Part shown: positions 41,542 to 51,553 of the stretch, in pieces
How the letters are laid out: every line of letters starts with the position of its first letter
Numbering within the stretch: position 1 is the first letter of the stretch
DNA from: an uncultured Muribaculaceae bacterium
GTDB lineage: Bacteria > Bacteroidota > Bacteroidia > Bacteroidales > Muribaculaceae
Length of the DNA stretch: 54,594 bases
Assembly (NCBI GenBank): GCA_947625935.1
Contig: CANQQE010000020.1
Location: forward strand, 1-54,594
Reading direction: 5' to 3'
The notes under the pieces: generated by a model
Databases searched by the model: none
Told to the model about the DNA's origin: nothing
Seen by the model: only the letters and a program-made list of their open reading frames with translations
Translations under genes and position numbers: made by a program

Positions 41542-41704
41542 CAAAGATACGAATAAGTCGAGCGCAAAGCCAAATTTATTTGAGCTTTGCCGAGCGAAAG
41601 TATCTTAGACGGCAGTCAAAGATACGAATAAGTCGAGCGCAAAGCCAAATTTTATTTGAGCTTTGCCGAGCGAAAGTATCTTAGACGGAGTCAAAGATAC
41701 GAAT
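41542..41704 (-). repeat. 75-bp tandem repeat carrying duplicated promoters toward korAB
   Basis: Two 75-bp units (41542-41616 and 41617-41691) are near identical, followed by a 13-base start of a third (41692-41704). Each full unit, read on the minus strand, contains TTTG, a 21-base spacer and TATCTTTG: -7 elements at 41549-41542 and 41624-41617, upstream elements at 41574-41571 and 41649-41646. The units also hold internal inverted repeats (AAGATAC with GTATCTT; GCAAAGC with GCTTTGC). This gives two or more stacked promoters for korAB. Confidence 0.8.
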
Positions 41705-41729
41705 CTTTTGGAAATACCACAACAGCGGT

Positions 41730-41761
41730 ATTGCAGAAATTATAACTCTTGGCTACCTTTG
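41730..41761 (+). promoter_or_regulatory. Promoter of cysK
   Basis: ATTG at 41730-41733, a 20-base spacer and TACCTTTG at 41754-41761. The cysK start codon lies 22 bases downstream. It is divergent from the korAB promoters. Confidence 0.7.
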
Positions 41762-41783
41762 CAACAATAAAACATAACGAAAA

Positions 41784-42731
41784 ATGGCACGAATCAAAAA
41801 AAATCTAACAGAACTGATAGGCAACACCCCACTGCTCGAACTGACCAACATCGAAAAAGAACAAGGATTGAAAAGCCGTCTGGTTGTTAAAATCGAATAC
41901 TTCAACCCCGGCGGAAGCGTTAAGGATCGCGTGGCACTCGCAATGATTGAAGCAGCCGAAGCAGACGGCTCACTGAAACCCGGCGGACTGATTGTCGAAC
42001 CGACCAGTGGAAATACCGGCATCGGCCTGGCATGGGTGGCATCGGTCAAAGGCTATAAACTCATCCTGACTATGCCCGAAACCATGAGCGTCGAGAGGCA
42101 AAACCTGCTGAAAGCTCTTGGTGCGACGCTGATTCTCACCCCGGGCGCCGAGGGGATGAAAGGCGCCATCAGGGTGGCCAACGAACTGAAAGAGAAGCAC
42201 CCCGGAGCAATCATACCCCAACAGTTTGAGAATCCCGCCAATCCCGAGGCGCATTTCCGCACGACTGCCGAAGAAATATGGCGCGACACCGATGGCAAAA
42301 TCGACTATTTCGTGGCCGGTGTGGGAACCGGCGGAACCCTAAGCGGCACCGCCCGAGGGCTGAAACGCCACAATCCCGCCATAATGGCCATAGGCGTTGA
42401 ACCGGCAGGCTCGCCCGTGCTGTCGGGCGGTCAGGCGGGGCCCCACAAGCTACAAGGAATTGGCGCAGGGTTCATACCGCGCAATTTCGACCCGTCGGTA
42501 GTTGACAGCATCGTCACCGTAGCCGACGACGACGCTATAGCCGCCTCACGGCTGCTTGCCCGCAAAGAGGGACTGCTTGTAGGCATTTCCTCTGGAGCTG
42601 CCCTGCACGCCGCGCTCAACATAGCCCGCAAAGACGAAAACGCCGGAAAAACCATCGTGGCACTGCTTCCCGACACCGGCGAGCGATACCTCTCCACGCC
42701 GCTCTACGCCTTCGAGGAATATCCGCTCTGA
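41784..42731 (+). CDS. cysK: Cysteine synthase A (O-acetylserine sulfhydrylase)
   Basis: A 315-residue PLP enzyme making cysteine from O-acetylserine and sulfide. The PLP lysine is in [16 protein letters not shown]; the phosphate- and substrate-binding loop is [29 protein letters not shown] and the C-terminal [16 protein letters not shown] are also typical. Length is normal. It is followed 6 bases later by an orphan response regulator gene, an unusual partner. Confidence 0.96.
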   Translation: MARIKKNLTELIGNTPLLELTNIEKEQGLKSRLVVKIEYFNPGGSVKDRVALAMIEAAEADGSLKPGGLIVEPTSGNTGIGLAWVASVKGYKLILTMPETMSVERQNLLKALGATLILTPGAEGMKGAIRVANELKEKHPGAIIPQQFENPANPEAHFRTTAEEIWRDTDGKIDYFVAGVGTGGTLSGTARGLKRHNPAIMAIGVEPAGSPVLSGGQAGPHKLQGIGAGFIPRNFDPSVVDSIVTVADDDAIAASRLLARKEGLLVGISSGAALHAALNIARKDENAGKTIVALLPDTGERYLSTPLYAFEEYPL

Positions 42732-42737
42732 TCGACG

Positions 42738-43385
42738 ATGATAACACTTATATTGGCTGATAATCAAGACCTGACCCGCGCCGGGTGGCGGATGATCGCC
42801 GCTTCCCGGCCCGAAGTCTGTCAGGTGGTTGAGGTTTCACACAAAACCGCACTGATTGAGACGCTGCGGCAAGTCGACGGCAATGCGGTGGTCGTCATCG
42901 ACTACACCCTTTTTGATTTGAAAAGCATCGAGGAAATGGCCGTGATTTCACGCCGTTACCCCAATGCGCGATGGGTGATGGCAAGTGGCGAGCTGAGCCG
43001 GAACATGGTTCGCGACATTAGCCTCTGGAAAGAGATGAGCATCGTGTTCAAGGATGCGCCGCTCGCTGAAATCGAGACGGCCATCAAAGTCGCAGCGGAA
43101 GGAGGTCGATACTTGACTCCTCAGGCCGAGGATATGCTGCACGCCCGTCACGACAGCCTCAACGAGGAGCGATCTCCGCTTTCAGCCTCAGAAATAGCGG
43201 TGCTGAAATTAATCGCCAGCGGAATGACAGTCAAAGAAATCGCAGCCGAGCGCACATCGAGCATCCACACAATCATAACCCACAAGAAAAATATATTCCG
43301 AAAAATCGGAGTCAACACCATCCACGAAGCCACCCGCTATGCCCTGCGCACCGGTCTGGTCGAACTGATCGAATACTACATCTGA
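42738..43385 (+). CDS. LuxR/NarL-type response regulator, orphan
   Basis: A 215-residue two-domain regulator. The receiver domain keeps the phospho-acceptor D55 (VVVIDYTLF), an acidic site reduced to D8-N9 instead of D-D, and K105 (IVFKDAP). The C-terminal LuxR-type helix-turn-helix is LSASEIAVLKLIASGMTVKEIAAE, then SSIHTIITHKKNIFRKIGVNTIHEATRYAL. No histidine kinase is nearby. The 6-base gap suggests co-transcription with cysK, so a role tied to sulfur or redox state is possible but unproved. The altered acidic pocket may mean atypical phosphorylation. Confidence 0.88.
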   Translation: MITLILADNQDLTRAGWRMIAASRPEVCQVVEVSHKTALIETLRQVDGNAVVVIDYTLFDLKSIEEMAVISRRYPNARWVMASGELSRNMVRDISLWKEMSIVFKDAPLAEIETAIKVAAEGGRYLTPQAEDMLHARHDSLNEERSPLSASEIAVLKLIASGMTVKEIAAERTSSIHTIITHKKNIFRKIGVNTIHEATRYALRTGLVELIEYYI

Positions 43386-43534
43386 TCTCCTCCCATAGCA
43401 CACACTTTTGGTTACGCTTCAAAATAAAAACCTCACCGGTTTACAGCAACGAGGCCATATAGACAGGTAGACAAATCAAGAATGCCATTTAACCTTAATA
43501 CATTATTAATCAACATAGAATTGAAGCACTTGTC

Positions 43535-43587
43535 CCAAACAGCAAAATGTTTTCAGCCAAAAATGCACCAAACAGCAAAATGTTTGG
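43535..43587. repeat. Short direct repeat with hairpin, before the DUF6155-like gene
   Basis: CCAAACAGCAAAATGTTT occurs at 43535-43552 and again at 43568-43585. The second copy extends to a 7-bp inverted repeat (43568-43574 with 43581-43587). On the minus strand it lies right after the DUF6155-like stop and is followed by a T-rich stretch, so it may serve as a weak terminator. Confidence 0.6.
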
Positions 43588-44106
43588 CTATTGAATTGCA
43601 CTGTCATAGATGTCGAGCAAGAGGTCGGCAAGCCCCCAGCCGCGGCGGTCGGTATCATCGATGATAGCCCTCAGGCGCGGGGCATATTCAGGCAACATCC
43701 CCTGCGACGCTATGAACTTGACCGCCCGCGCGAAAGCCGTCTTAACGCTTGTGTAATGCTGTTCGCGACCGCGACGCATCCCTTTCAGAAAATCGACGCC
43801 AAGCTCGGTATAATAAATCATCAGCTCGGCAACACACCGCGAATCGGGACTCAGCGATGCGTAATCGGCGATTACTTTGGCACACTTGCCGAACTTGGGG
43901 CGACGCAGCGGTCGACCGGTGCGTGCAGTGAAGTAGCCCCTTATCTTCAGGCGGGCCTTCTCCATCAGCCCCTCACTGTCGGGTGACAGATAAAATTCAA
44001 GATATTCCTTAGCCTCCTTGCGGGCATCGTAGAGATCAAGGACCACCTCCACTACCTGATCGCGGGTAAGCGTGTCGAAATGTTTTTTAAGTTTGGCCTT
44101 TGACAT
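43588..44106 (-). CDS. DUF6155-family protein
   Basis: A 172-residue helical, basic protein. The start MSKAKLKKHFDTLTRDQVVEVVLDLYDARKEAKEYLEFYL closely follows the DUF6155 family opening, and KARLKIRGYFTARTGRPLRRPKFGKCAKVIADY continues it. No enzymatic motif, signal peptide or membrane segment is visible. The family is widespread in Bacteroidetes with no known function. It is a single gene, between the orphan regulator (convergent) and the broken receptor gene (same strand). Confidence 0.75.
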   Translation of the reverse strand: MSKAKLKKHFDTLTRDQVVEVVLDLYDARKEAKEYLEFYLSPDSEGLMEKARLKIRGYFTARTGRPLRRPKFGKCAKVIADYASLSPDSRCVAELMIYYTELGVDFLKGMRRGREQHYTSVKTAFARAVKFIASQGMLPEYAPRLRAIIDDTDRRGWGLADLLLDIYDSAIQ

Positions 44107-44162
44107 GATGCAAATTTACATCATAAACAAATTCCTACGCAACACTGATCGGAATTATCTGT

Positions 44163-46610
44163 CTATTTTGTCGTTTTGCCGCCCACGAGATCATCGTTTG
44201 AAATAGTGCGCGAGGTCTTTTTAACCGAAGCGTTGAGCGAACCGAAGCGATATGATACCCTGACGCTGAAACTACAGTTATAAGGGCTCTTGGACACATT
44301 CTCTCCAATCATCGAATTGTTGATTGACCGCATGGTATTGCTCCATGAGTACGGGCCGAAGGGGTTCCAAGCCTGCAACATGACCGTCAGGCGGTCTTCC
44401 TTCAGGAAGCTGCGTTCAATCCACAGAGTATGGTCCCATGCGCCCGCTCCGTTTGCACGAGTCTCGCCATAGACACCGTTCATCCATCCGCTCCAATAGC
44501 TCAACGATACCGAGCCGCGCAGCTTCCATGGCAGACGCTGGGTAAGTTTTGTGTAAAAGTTGCCGGTCTAGCCGTGGTTTTTCAACGTCACGCCCGGCAA
44601 AGCGTCAGGATTGGCGAAGTCATTGTAATAAGCCGCACCGTTAAACATCCACTGCGTCTTGTCTGTTATCGACCACTGGCAATAGAGCGACAGGCTGAAA
44701 CGCTTGTTGCGCCCCGCATTGGCATATGTCGAATAAAGTACGTTATCAACAGCCCGCTGCATAGAGATTATACCGTCGTCGGTAAAACTGTAGCCTGCGG
44801 TGAAATCGACATTGAATTTCTGGGCTGTAAGTCCGTAATTAAAGTTCAACTCGTTGTAACGGGCGCTTTCCAACGCGGGGTTACCTGTCGATACAGAGGT
44901 CGGCGACTCCTCCACGGCCGGGCTAAGATACATTATTCCCGGTCGGTTTATGCGGCGCGAGAAACTGAGTTTCAATGAATTTGCATCATTCACGGCATAC
45001 GATACCGCCGCATTTGGCACCCAGTCGTTAAGGTCTGTTCCAAACGCCGGGGTGTCACCGCTACGGTAATGGCCCGACATATGTGAATATTCATACCGCA
45101 AACCTCCGCGTAGCGTGAAACGCCCGAGTGATATGCGATAGTCGGCAAACAGGGCAGCGACCTGAGTATCATGTATGAAGTCGGTATATTCCTCCCCGGC
45201 GCCGATATAATCCATGCGGTTACGGGCATGGTTGCGCCTGAATATGTATTTTCCTCCGGTGTCGAGTTTCTGATGCGATCCAATAGGCCGCGACCAGTCG
45301 ATTTGCACTGTGTGCTCGGCAAAATCGCTGCGGCGGTCACGGTCGATGCCGGTATAACCTACGGGGAGATTCACGGCGTTGTCGTAGGTCTCTGAACCTT
45401 TTACCTGCTCGCCCGTGTGAGAGAACTGGTATGAGACAGTCACAGTCTCACCCTTGAGGCGCGTCGAATGTTGATAGTTGACGCCGACACCAAAATCCAT
45501 ATACCCGTATTTCGGATAGCGCGTGTGGCTGTCATAGCTATACAACTGCGACCCGTCGGGCGCAATCATCGTCCTCCTCGCATCCTCTATCCATTTGACA
45601 TCATAGCCGTTTCCCTCAAACTCCATCGTAAACAGGTTGAGCGAGTCAAGTTCCCAGCTCCCCTCGAGTCCCCACCACATGGAGTTGCCGGGATTCTGCG
45701 ATTCACGGTGAGTTACGAGCCGGTCACCCGTGCCTTCAAAAGTGTAATCGCTATCCGACCTCCTCAGGCTGTTGCGCCGGCACATATGATATGTACCCGC
45801 ATAAGCCGACATAGTCACCTTGTCAATCTGCGTCGTCACATAGAGATTCGGGTTAGGCACAAAGTCATTGTTTGACCCGAAGGCGACCGACGCAGTCCCG
45901 GTCACACCCTTTATCGCCGTGTTTTCAAGAGTGACTATATTGAGAATAGCTCCAACACCCTCTGCGTCTTCACGCGCCCCGGGGTCGGTGATAACCTCAA
46001 TTTTCTTTATCATAGATGCCGGTATGGCTGCGAAAATATACTTGGCATTCTTCGTGAACGCATTGTTGGGTCGACCGTTACGATAGATCTTGAAATCCGA
46101 TGAACCTCTGACTTTGATCGTACCGTCGGCCTCGACCGTGACCAACGGCACCTTGCGAAGTATATCTTGCACAGTCGCCGTACGGGAATCCTCATCGGCC
46201 TGCACGTCATATCCCAGCCGGTCTATCTCTTTTACCACTAACGGGCGTTGGGCTGTCACGGTAATCTCGCCAAGCTCAGTCGACCGTTCCTTCATGACAA
46301 TTGTGCCGAGGTCCGCCGACGGCGACTGCCTGGTCACGCTGAAACTCCGCTCGGCATCATCGCGTCCCACCGAAGCCACCCGCGCGCGGTAATCGCCTGC
46401 ATTGGCAAGTTTAAGCGCAAAACGCCCGTCATCGCCTGCGGCTCCTATCGCTACCGGCTTAACAGTGTCAGAGACGGCAAACACCCTGATGGTTGCATAT
46501 GGCTCAGCCTCACCCTCGGCATCAGCCACATACCCGCTCACGCGGTACTGCCCTGACAATGACAGCGAGGTAATCAACACTAATCCGAAAAATATAACGG
46601 CCTTATACAT
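44163..46610 (-). pseudogene. TonB-receptor-like outer-membrane beta-barrel gene interrupted by an in-frame TAG
   Basis: An 815-codon frame with one internal stop: TAG at 44570-44568, after codon 680. The first part has a signal peptide, a carboxypeptidase-regulatory-like domain (YRVSGYVADAEGEAEPYATIRVF), a plug-like domain (VVKEIDRLGYDVQADEDSRTATVQDILRKVPLVTV) and an outer-membrane beta-barrel of the OMP_b-brl_3 type. The reading frame continues past the stop without shift (TGNFYTKLTQRLPWKLRGSV, then YWSGWMNGVYGE) to the true barrel end. The stop lies where related barrels often have a Trp after Gly, so a TGG-to-TAG change is the simplest cause. The 680-residue product would lack the last barrel strands. 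The ligand is unknown. Confidence 0.8.
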
Positions 46611-46862
46611 CTGTTAAAATTCTGTTTTTAGTTTGTTCAAAGTATAGACGCAAAGACAAGGCTATAAGTTACCATAAATTTTAAATTATTTTTACTCTAA
46701 ATCAGTTAATCGATATAACATTCTGATTATTAGCACATTTTCAAAATCCAATTAGAAGTCAAACAGACATCGGCGACCAAAAATATATCTATAGTGGCCT
46801 AAGGTTCACGGATTTTCTGTATTTTCGCACGTTATATATCTAATCACTCCAACAACCCGTAC

Positions 46863-47306
46863 ATGGAACGAATAAAAGTAAAAATCATAAATCGCTCACA
46901 CCACGATTTGCCGGCCTATGAGACTCCGTCATCGGCCGGGATGGATGTCAGAGCCTGCATTGACCACCCCATTGTGTTGCAACCTATGCAAAGGGTGCTT
47001 GTCCCCACCGGGCTGTACATACAGCTACCCCAAGGCCATGAGTGCCAGATACGCCCCCGCAGCGGCCTTGCCCTGAAACACGGAATCACAATAGCCAACT
47101 CGCCGGGTACTGTCGACGCCGACTATCGCGGAGAGATAAAAGTAGTGCTTATCAATCTGTCGCAAGAACCGTTCGTAATCAACGACGGAGAACGCATCTG
47201 CCAGATGGTGATTGCCAACTACACCCACATAGAATGGGAACCTGTTGATAAAATTGACGAAACAAAGCGCGGAGATGGCGGATTCGGCCACACCGGGCTA
47301 AACTAA
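46863..47306 (+). CDS. dut: Deoxyuridine 5'-triphosphate nucleotidohydrolase (dUTPase)
   Basis: A 147-residue trimeric dUTPase that hydrolyses dUTP to dUMP, keeping uracil out of DNA. The five family motifs are visible: [37 protein letters not shown] with the catalytic aspartate, GERICQMVI, and the C-terminal GDGGFGHTG. Length is normal. It is the first gene of a plus-strand group leading into the TPR, DUF4292 and M23 genes, an arrangement common in Bacteroidetes. Confidence 0.96.
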   Translation: MERIKVKIINRSHHDLPAYETPSSAGMDVRACIDHPIVLQPMQRVLVPTGLYIQLPQGHECQIRPRSGLALKHGITIANSPGTVDADYRGEIKVVLINLSQEPFVINDGERICQMVIANYTHIEWEPVDKIDETKRGDGGFGHTGLN

Positions 47307-47322
47307 TATATCTTGTCAAACA

Positions 47323-49074
47323 GTGAGACCTCTATCACGTCAGCTAATCTCTCTGATCCTCATAGCCATGGGGCTGATAACCTGTGTCATGGCCTCGGGA
47401 CGCAGCAAGTGGCAAGATGGCGAGCAAGCGCGGAGAGCCGACTACATATTCATGGAGGCGCAACGCCAGAATGCGCTCGAAAACAACGCCGCATACTATG
47501 AACTGCTCAATCGCGCCTACAGGCTTGACACTACTCAGACAGCCGTGGGACACGACCTCGGCTATCTCATCATGATGACCGCCGACAACGACTCCGATAT
47601 GTTCCAGGAAGGGTATGACATGATGGCCGCGCATTTCAACGCTCACCCCGACGACTACTACAGCGCAGTGTTTTATGGCACAGTAAACGATCGTCTGCGC
47701 CTGAGCGACGAAGCCGTCAGAGTTTGGACGACCCTCGACTCTCTTTTCCCCAACAAGCCTGAAATATCGTTTAAGCTCGCCGAAGCCCTCACGGCCACCG
47801 GCGACACAGCCAGCATACGGAAAGCTGTAGCTGTCTACGACCGACTTGAAGATGCCGAGGGAGCTGATGTCGGACTTGCTTCAAGGAAAATACGAGCCTA
47901 CTATGCGCTCGGCGACACATCTTCGATGCGCCGCGAGCTAAACGAGCTGCTCGCGTCATCACCGAAATCATCTGAATACAACATCTACGCCGGTGAGCTG
48001 TTCGCAGCCATGGGACGCACCGATTCCGCTCTGCACTATCTAAACCGCGCCTGCGAGCTTGACTCCACCAACGGACTCGCCTACTTCCAGCGGGCCAACC
48101 TATACCGTTCCATGGGCGACAGCGTCGCCTTTGACCGCGAAGTCTTCAGAGCGTTGCGACAAGACAACCTCGACCTCAACACAAAACTGTCGATGTTTAA
48201 GAGCTACATTCAGGAATTGTATGCCGACACTCTGCAACAGCCGCGTATCAACGACCTGTTCTCAGTTCTCATCGAGCAGAACCCACATGAAGTCGATGTC
48301 AGAGACCTATACACGGCCTACCTGATTGCCATCGACAACTACCGCGGGGCAGCCGAGCAGACAAGTTATGCGCTCGACATTGACCCCTCCAATCAGGAGC
48401 GGTGGAGCGCGGTGGTCAGCCTTTATATGCAGGCCGACGACTACCGCCGGGCGACACAGGAAGGGGAACGCGCGCTACGATACCACCCCGACAGCCCCAT
48501 GCTCTACATGATTACGGCAACAGGATACTCGATGATTGATGACCAGGACAAAGCTCTGGATTATTTCAACAAAGCCTATTCATTAGCCGATACAGCCAAC
48601 AATGTGCTGCGCTCCAAGATTCTCGGTGCCATAGGCGATTCCTACTATAAGACCGAGAAAAAAGACAGCGCGTTCGTCTACTACGACCGGGCCATAAAAC
48701 TCGATCCCGGCAATATGCTCGCCATGAACAATTGCGCATATTTCCTCGCCTGCGAAGGCCGCGACCTCGACCGGGCCGAACAACTCAGTGCGATTACCGT
48801 CCGCGACAACCCGCAAAACCCAACATCGCTCGACACATACGCCTGGGTTTTCTTCAAAAAAGGAGACTACGCAATGGCGCGGCAATACATCGACGCGGCT
48901 ATGGCAAACGAGTCTGAGCTATCAGCCGAGATACTGCACCATGCCGGAGACATATACTTCATGGACGGACACCCCGACGAAGCACTCGAATTTTGGAAAA
49001 AGGCGTTGAAACTCGACCCCAAGGATGAGTTGCTCGCACGAAAAGTGAAACACAAAACTTTCTTCTACAAATGA
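47323..49074 (+). CDS. Tetratricopeptide-repeat protein with signal peptide
   Basis: A 583-residue protein starting with GTG at 47323, 16 bases after dut. The N-terminus RPLSRQLISLILIAMGLITCVMAS is a signal peptide, possibly a lipoprotein signal with the cysteine near residue 21. The rest is built of TPR helices (for example YNIYAGELFAAMGRTDSALHYLNRACELDSTNGLAYFQRANLYRSMGD, here given by its ends AGELFAAMGRTD and RACELDS). C-terminal units such as ALEFWKKALKLDPKD are canonical. It is probably an envelope protein that holds a protein complex. It overlaps the DUF4292 gene by 4 bases. Confidence 0.85.
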   Translation: MRPLSRQLISLILIAMGLITCVMASGRSKWQDGEQARRADYIFMEAQRQNALENNAAYYELLNRAYRLDTTQTAVGHDLGYLIMMTADNDSDMFQEGYDMMAAHFNAHPDDYYSAVFYGTVNDRLRLSDEAVRVWTTLDSLFPNKPEISFKLAEALTATGDTASIRKAVAVYDRLEDAEGADVGLASRKIRAYYALGDTSSMRRELNELLASSPKSSEYNIYAGELFAAMGRTDSALHYLNRACELDSTNGLAYFQRANLYRSMGDSVAFDREVFRALRQDNLDLNTKLSMFKSYIQELYADTLQQPRINDLFSVLIEQNPHEVDVRDLYTAYLIAIDNYRGAAEQTSYALDIDPSNQERWSAVVSLYMQADDYRRATQEGERALRYHPDSPMLYMITATGYSMIDDQDKALDYFNKAYSLADTANNVLRSKILGAIGDSYYKTEKKDSAFVYYDRAIKLDPGNMLAMNNCAYFLACEGRDLDRAEQLSAITVRDNPQNPTSLDTYAWVFFKKGDYAMARQYIDAAMANESELSAEILHHAGDIYFMDGHPDEALEFWKKALKLDPKDELLARKVKHKTFFYK

Positions 49075-49940
49075 ACGCCCGAAATTTACTGTTGACACTC
49101 GGTGCCGCTTTGACCTTAGTGTTTGCGACGAATGGATGCCGTTCCTCCAAAAGCGTCTCGGCCACAGGCCAAAGCACGACAGATACCGCTATCTCCCGCG
49201 ATGCCTCCGTAGAGCAACGCTACAAATCATTGGTAACAAGCTGCTACCGGGAATGGTCTACCCTGTCGGTTCCTGTCAAAATAGAGCTCAGCAAGCCAAA
49301 ACGCTTCTCAATATCAGGGCGCGCCTATATGGAACGCAACAAGAGCGTGCTCATATCTCTCAGATTCCTCGGCATGGAGGTCGGCACAATCTACGTCGAT
49401 AACGATTCGCTGTTCATAACTGAGAAAATCCACAAATACTATGTGGCCGAAGGTGTCAAATCGCTTCTCGGAGGCTACCCGCTGACCGTGGCCGACCTTC
49501 AGTCATTGCTCATAGGGCAACCGTTCATGGCCGGAAAAGGGCCGTTCACGGAAGCCGACCGCAAAAACCTCTACATCTGCGACGCGCCCGTTAGCTCGAC
49601 ATGGACCATCACCCCACCCCCACCTGCCGACGGCATTGACTACACATTCTCGTTTTCCATGTCAAACGATAGGCTCGAACGCCTTACAGTCACCACCGAT
49701 GACTATCTGCCGGCAACCGTAGTCTACTCCGATGGAAGCCCCACACCCGCCGGATCGGTCAACAGCGTGATGAATATAGCGGCGACAGCGGCAAAAACGC
49801 CTATAGCCGTCTCTCTGAAATGGAATTTCAGAAACGCAGAGTGGAACTCCCCCGACCTCAGGCAATGGAAACGTCCAAAAGGTTATACAAGGCTAAAACA
49901 AAAAGATATCATCAATATGCTGTCATCGTTCCAGCCATGA
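49071..49940 (+). CDS. DUF4292 lipoprotein
   Basis: A 289-residue lipoprotein with signal NLLLTLGAALTLVFATNGC. The mature part matches DUF4292: YREWSTLSVPVKIEL, then FSISGRAYMERNKSVLISLRFLGMEVGTIYVDNDSLF and the LQSLLIGQPF segment, a fold related to LolA/LolB-like lipoprotein carriers (half-barrel around a hydrophobic ligand). It is always near an EnvC-like M23 gene in this phylum, as here. A role in envelope lipid or lipoprotein handling is inferred. It overlaps the TPR gene (ATGA). Confidence 0.87.
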   Translation: MNARNLLLTLGAALTLVFATNGCRSSKSVSATGQSTTDTAISRDASVEQRYKSLVTSCYREWSTLSVPVKIELSKPKRFSISGRAYMERNKSVLISLRFLGMEVGTIYVDNDSLFITEKIHKYYVAEGVKSLLGGYPLTVADLQSLLIGQPFMAGKGPFTEADRKNLYICDAPVSSTWTITPPPPADGIDYTFSFSMSNDRLERLTVTTDDYLPATVVYSDGSPTPAGSVNSVMNIAATAAKTPIAVSLKWNFRNAEWNSPDLRQWKRPKGYTRLKQKDIINMLSSFQP

Positions 49941-49972
49941 CGCATAATCCATAACAACCGACAAAACCAATC

Positions 49973-51553
49973 ATGTCTCGCGTAATAATCATATTCATCA
50001 CCTGCCTGCTGACCGCCTTGGCTTCGGCCGACGCGGCACGCCCGCGCAAAAAGGTCAGACAGCAGGCCAAACCTGCCACCACTCAGACCGTAAAACAAAA
50101 AAAGAAGGAAAATGAGCGAGCCATCAAGGAAACTTCAAAAAAAATCGAGGTAAACACCAAAGAGACAGCCCGGCAGCTAAACAATCTAAACCTCCTGGCA
50201 GCAGAAATTAAAGAAACCGACCACACTATAGCGGCGATAGGACACTCGGTCGACTCGCTTAACCGAGCAATCAGCAGCATTAATGATTCTATAGCCGCTC
50301 TCGACGCATCGGTCAAGGCTATGCAACAGAAATATGCCAACGCACTGCGGCACTTCCAGGGCCGCAAAGTTTCTATGAGCCCGTTGGTCTTCGTGTTCTC
50401 GTCCGATTCATTCCAGCAGGCTTACAGACGCCTGCGCTACCTGCAGCAATTCTCCCGTTGGAGAGAGCGCAAGACCCGTGATATAAAAGCTGCGAGAGTG
50501 ACGCTCGACGCACAGCGCGCGCGCCTCGCATCGCTGCAATCCACCCGACGGGAATCACTCAACTCGCTCAACACCGCCCGTGCCTCGCTCAACTCTAAGC
50601 GGCGTGACACCGACGCCCTTGTCGCATCGTTGAAACAGGAAGGAGGAGCGTTGAAATCGCTGCTCAGGCAGAAAGAAAAAGAAGCCCGAGACCTCGACAA
50701 TGAGCTTAACCGCCTCATTGCTGAGGAACAACGCCGACGTGAGCAACAGCTCGCCGAACAACGCCGTCGCGAGGAAGCTGCGCGTCAGGCCCGTTTAGCC
50801 GAGGAACGCCGGCAGCAGCAACTCGCCGCCGAGGCCGAACGCCGGCGTCAAGAGGAGGAGGCGATAGCTCAAGCCGAGAAAGAAAAAGCCGAGAAAGCCG
50901 CCGCCGAAGCCAAAGCCGCCGAAACCGCCAAAGCTAAGGATAAACCAAAGAAAGATAAGGACAAGAAACCGAAAGCCCAAAAGCACGACAAGAAGCCCAG
51001 GAAAGATAAGGACAAAAAGCCAGTAACGCCTCCATCTCAACCATCGCCTGCCGCCGATGTGGCAACGAACGCTACACCCACCAAATCGGCTACTGCGGCC
51101 GACCTCGACCGGATGGCCAAAGAAGACATCAGGATATCGGGCGACTTTGAAAGCAACCGCGGCCGCTTACCCTACCCCGTCGCCGGACGCTACCGCATTG
51201 TCAAGCGCTTCGGACGGCAACGGCACCCCGAACTGAAATATGTCGAGACCGATAACAGCGGCATCGACATCGAAGTCGGGTCGGGAGCCGCTGCAAGAGC
51301 CATATTCCCCGGGAAAGTGTCGGCGATTTTCCATCAGCCCGGATTCAACACCATCGTCATGGTGCGCCACGGCAACTACCTGACAATCTACGCCGGACTC
51401 GGGTCAATCGCCGTGAAAACCGGCGACTCGGTCAAGCCCAACCAGACCATAGGCTCGGTTTTCGCCGATCCCGATGACGGCGGCCGAAGCATACTCCACT
51501 TCGAGATACGCAAGGAGAAAAACAAGCTCAATCCTGAGGAATGGCTGCGCTGA
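49973..51553 (+). CDS. EnvC-like murein hydrolase activator, catalytically degenerate M23 domain
   Basis: A 526-residue exported protein: signal peptide, long coiled coil (about 35-280), a lysine/proline-rich linker (DKPKKDKDKKPKAQK) and a C-terminal LytM/M23 domain (from about 400). Of the zinc and catalytic residues only two remain: D432 (in NSGID, where the usual His is N428) and H509 (HFE, where HxH is usual, E511). The YAHL-type histidine is G475. Such degenerate domains activate amidases instead of cutting peptidoglycan themselves, as EnvC does. It therefore probably controls cell-wall splitting at division. It overlaps the flippase gene by 13 bases. Confidence 0.85.
   Translation: MSRVIIIFITCLLTALASADAARPRKKVRQQAKPATTQTVKQKKKENERAIKETSKKIEVNTKETARQLNNLNLLAAEIKETDHTIAAIGHSVDSLNRAISSINDSIAALDASVKAMQQKYANALRHFQGRKVSMSPLVFVFSSDSFQQAYRRLRYLQQFSRWRERKTRDIKAARVTLDAQRARLASLQSTRRESLNSLNTARASLNSKRRDTDALVASLKQEGGALKSLLRQKEKEARDLDNELNRLIAEEQRRREQQLAEQRRREEAARQARLAEERRQQQLAAEAERRRQEEEAIAQAEKEKAEKAAAEAKAAETAKAKDKPKKDKDKKPKAQKHDKKPRKDKDKKPVTPPSQPSPAADVATNATPTKSATAADLDRMAKEDIRISGDFESNRGRLPYPVAGRYRIVKRFGRQRHPELKYVETDNSGIDIEVGSGAAARAIFPGKVSAIFHQPGFNTIVMVRHGNYLTIYAGLGSIAVKTGDSVKPNQTIGSVFADPDDGGRSILHFEIRKEKNKLNPEEWLR

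Noticed and set aside
41542-41704. Possible CRISPR or insertion-sequence remnant
   Set aside because: Units are contiguous without spacers and contain a promoter; no transposase fragment is visible.
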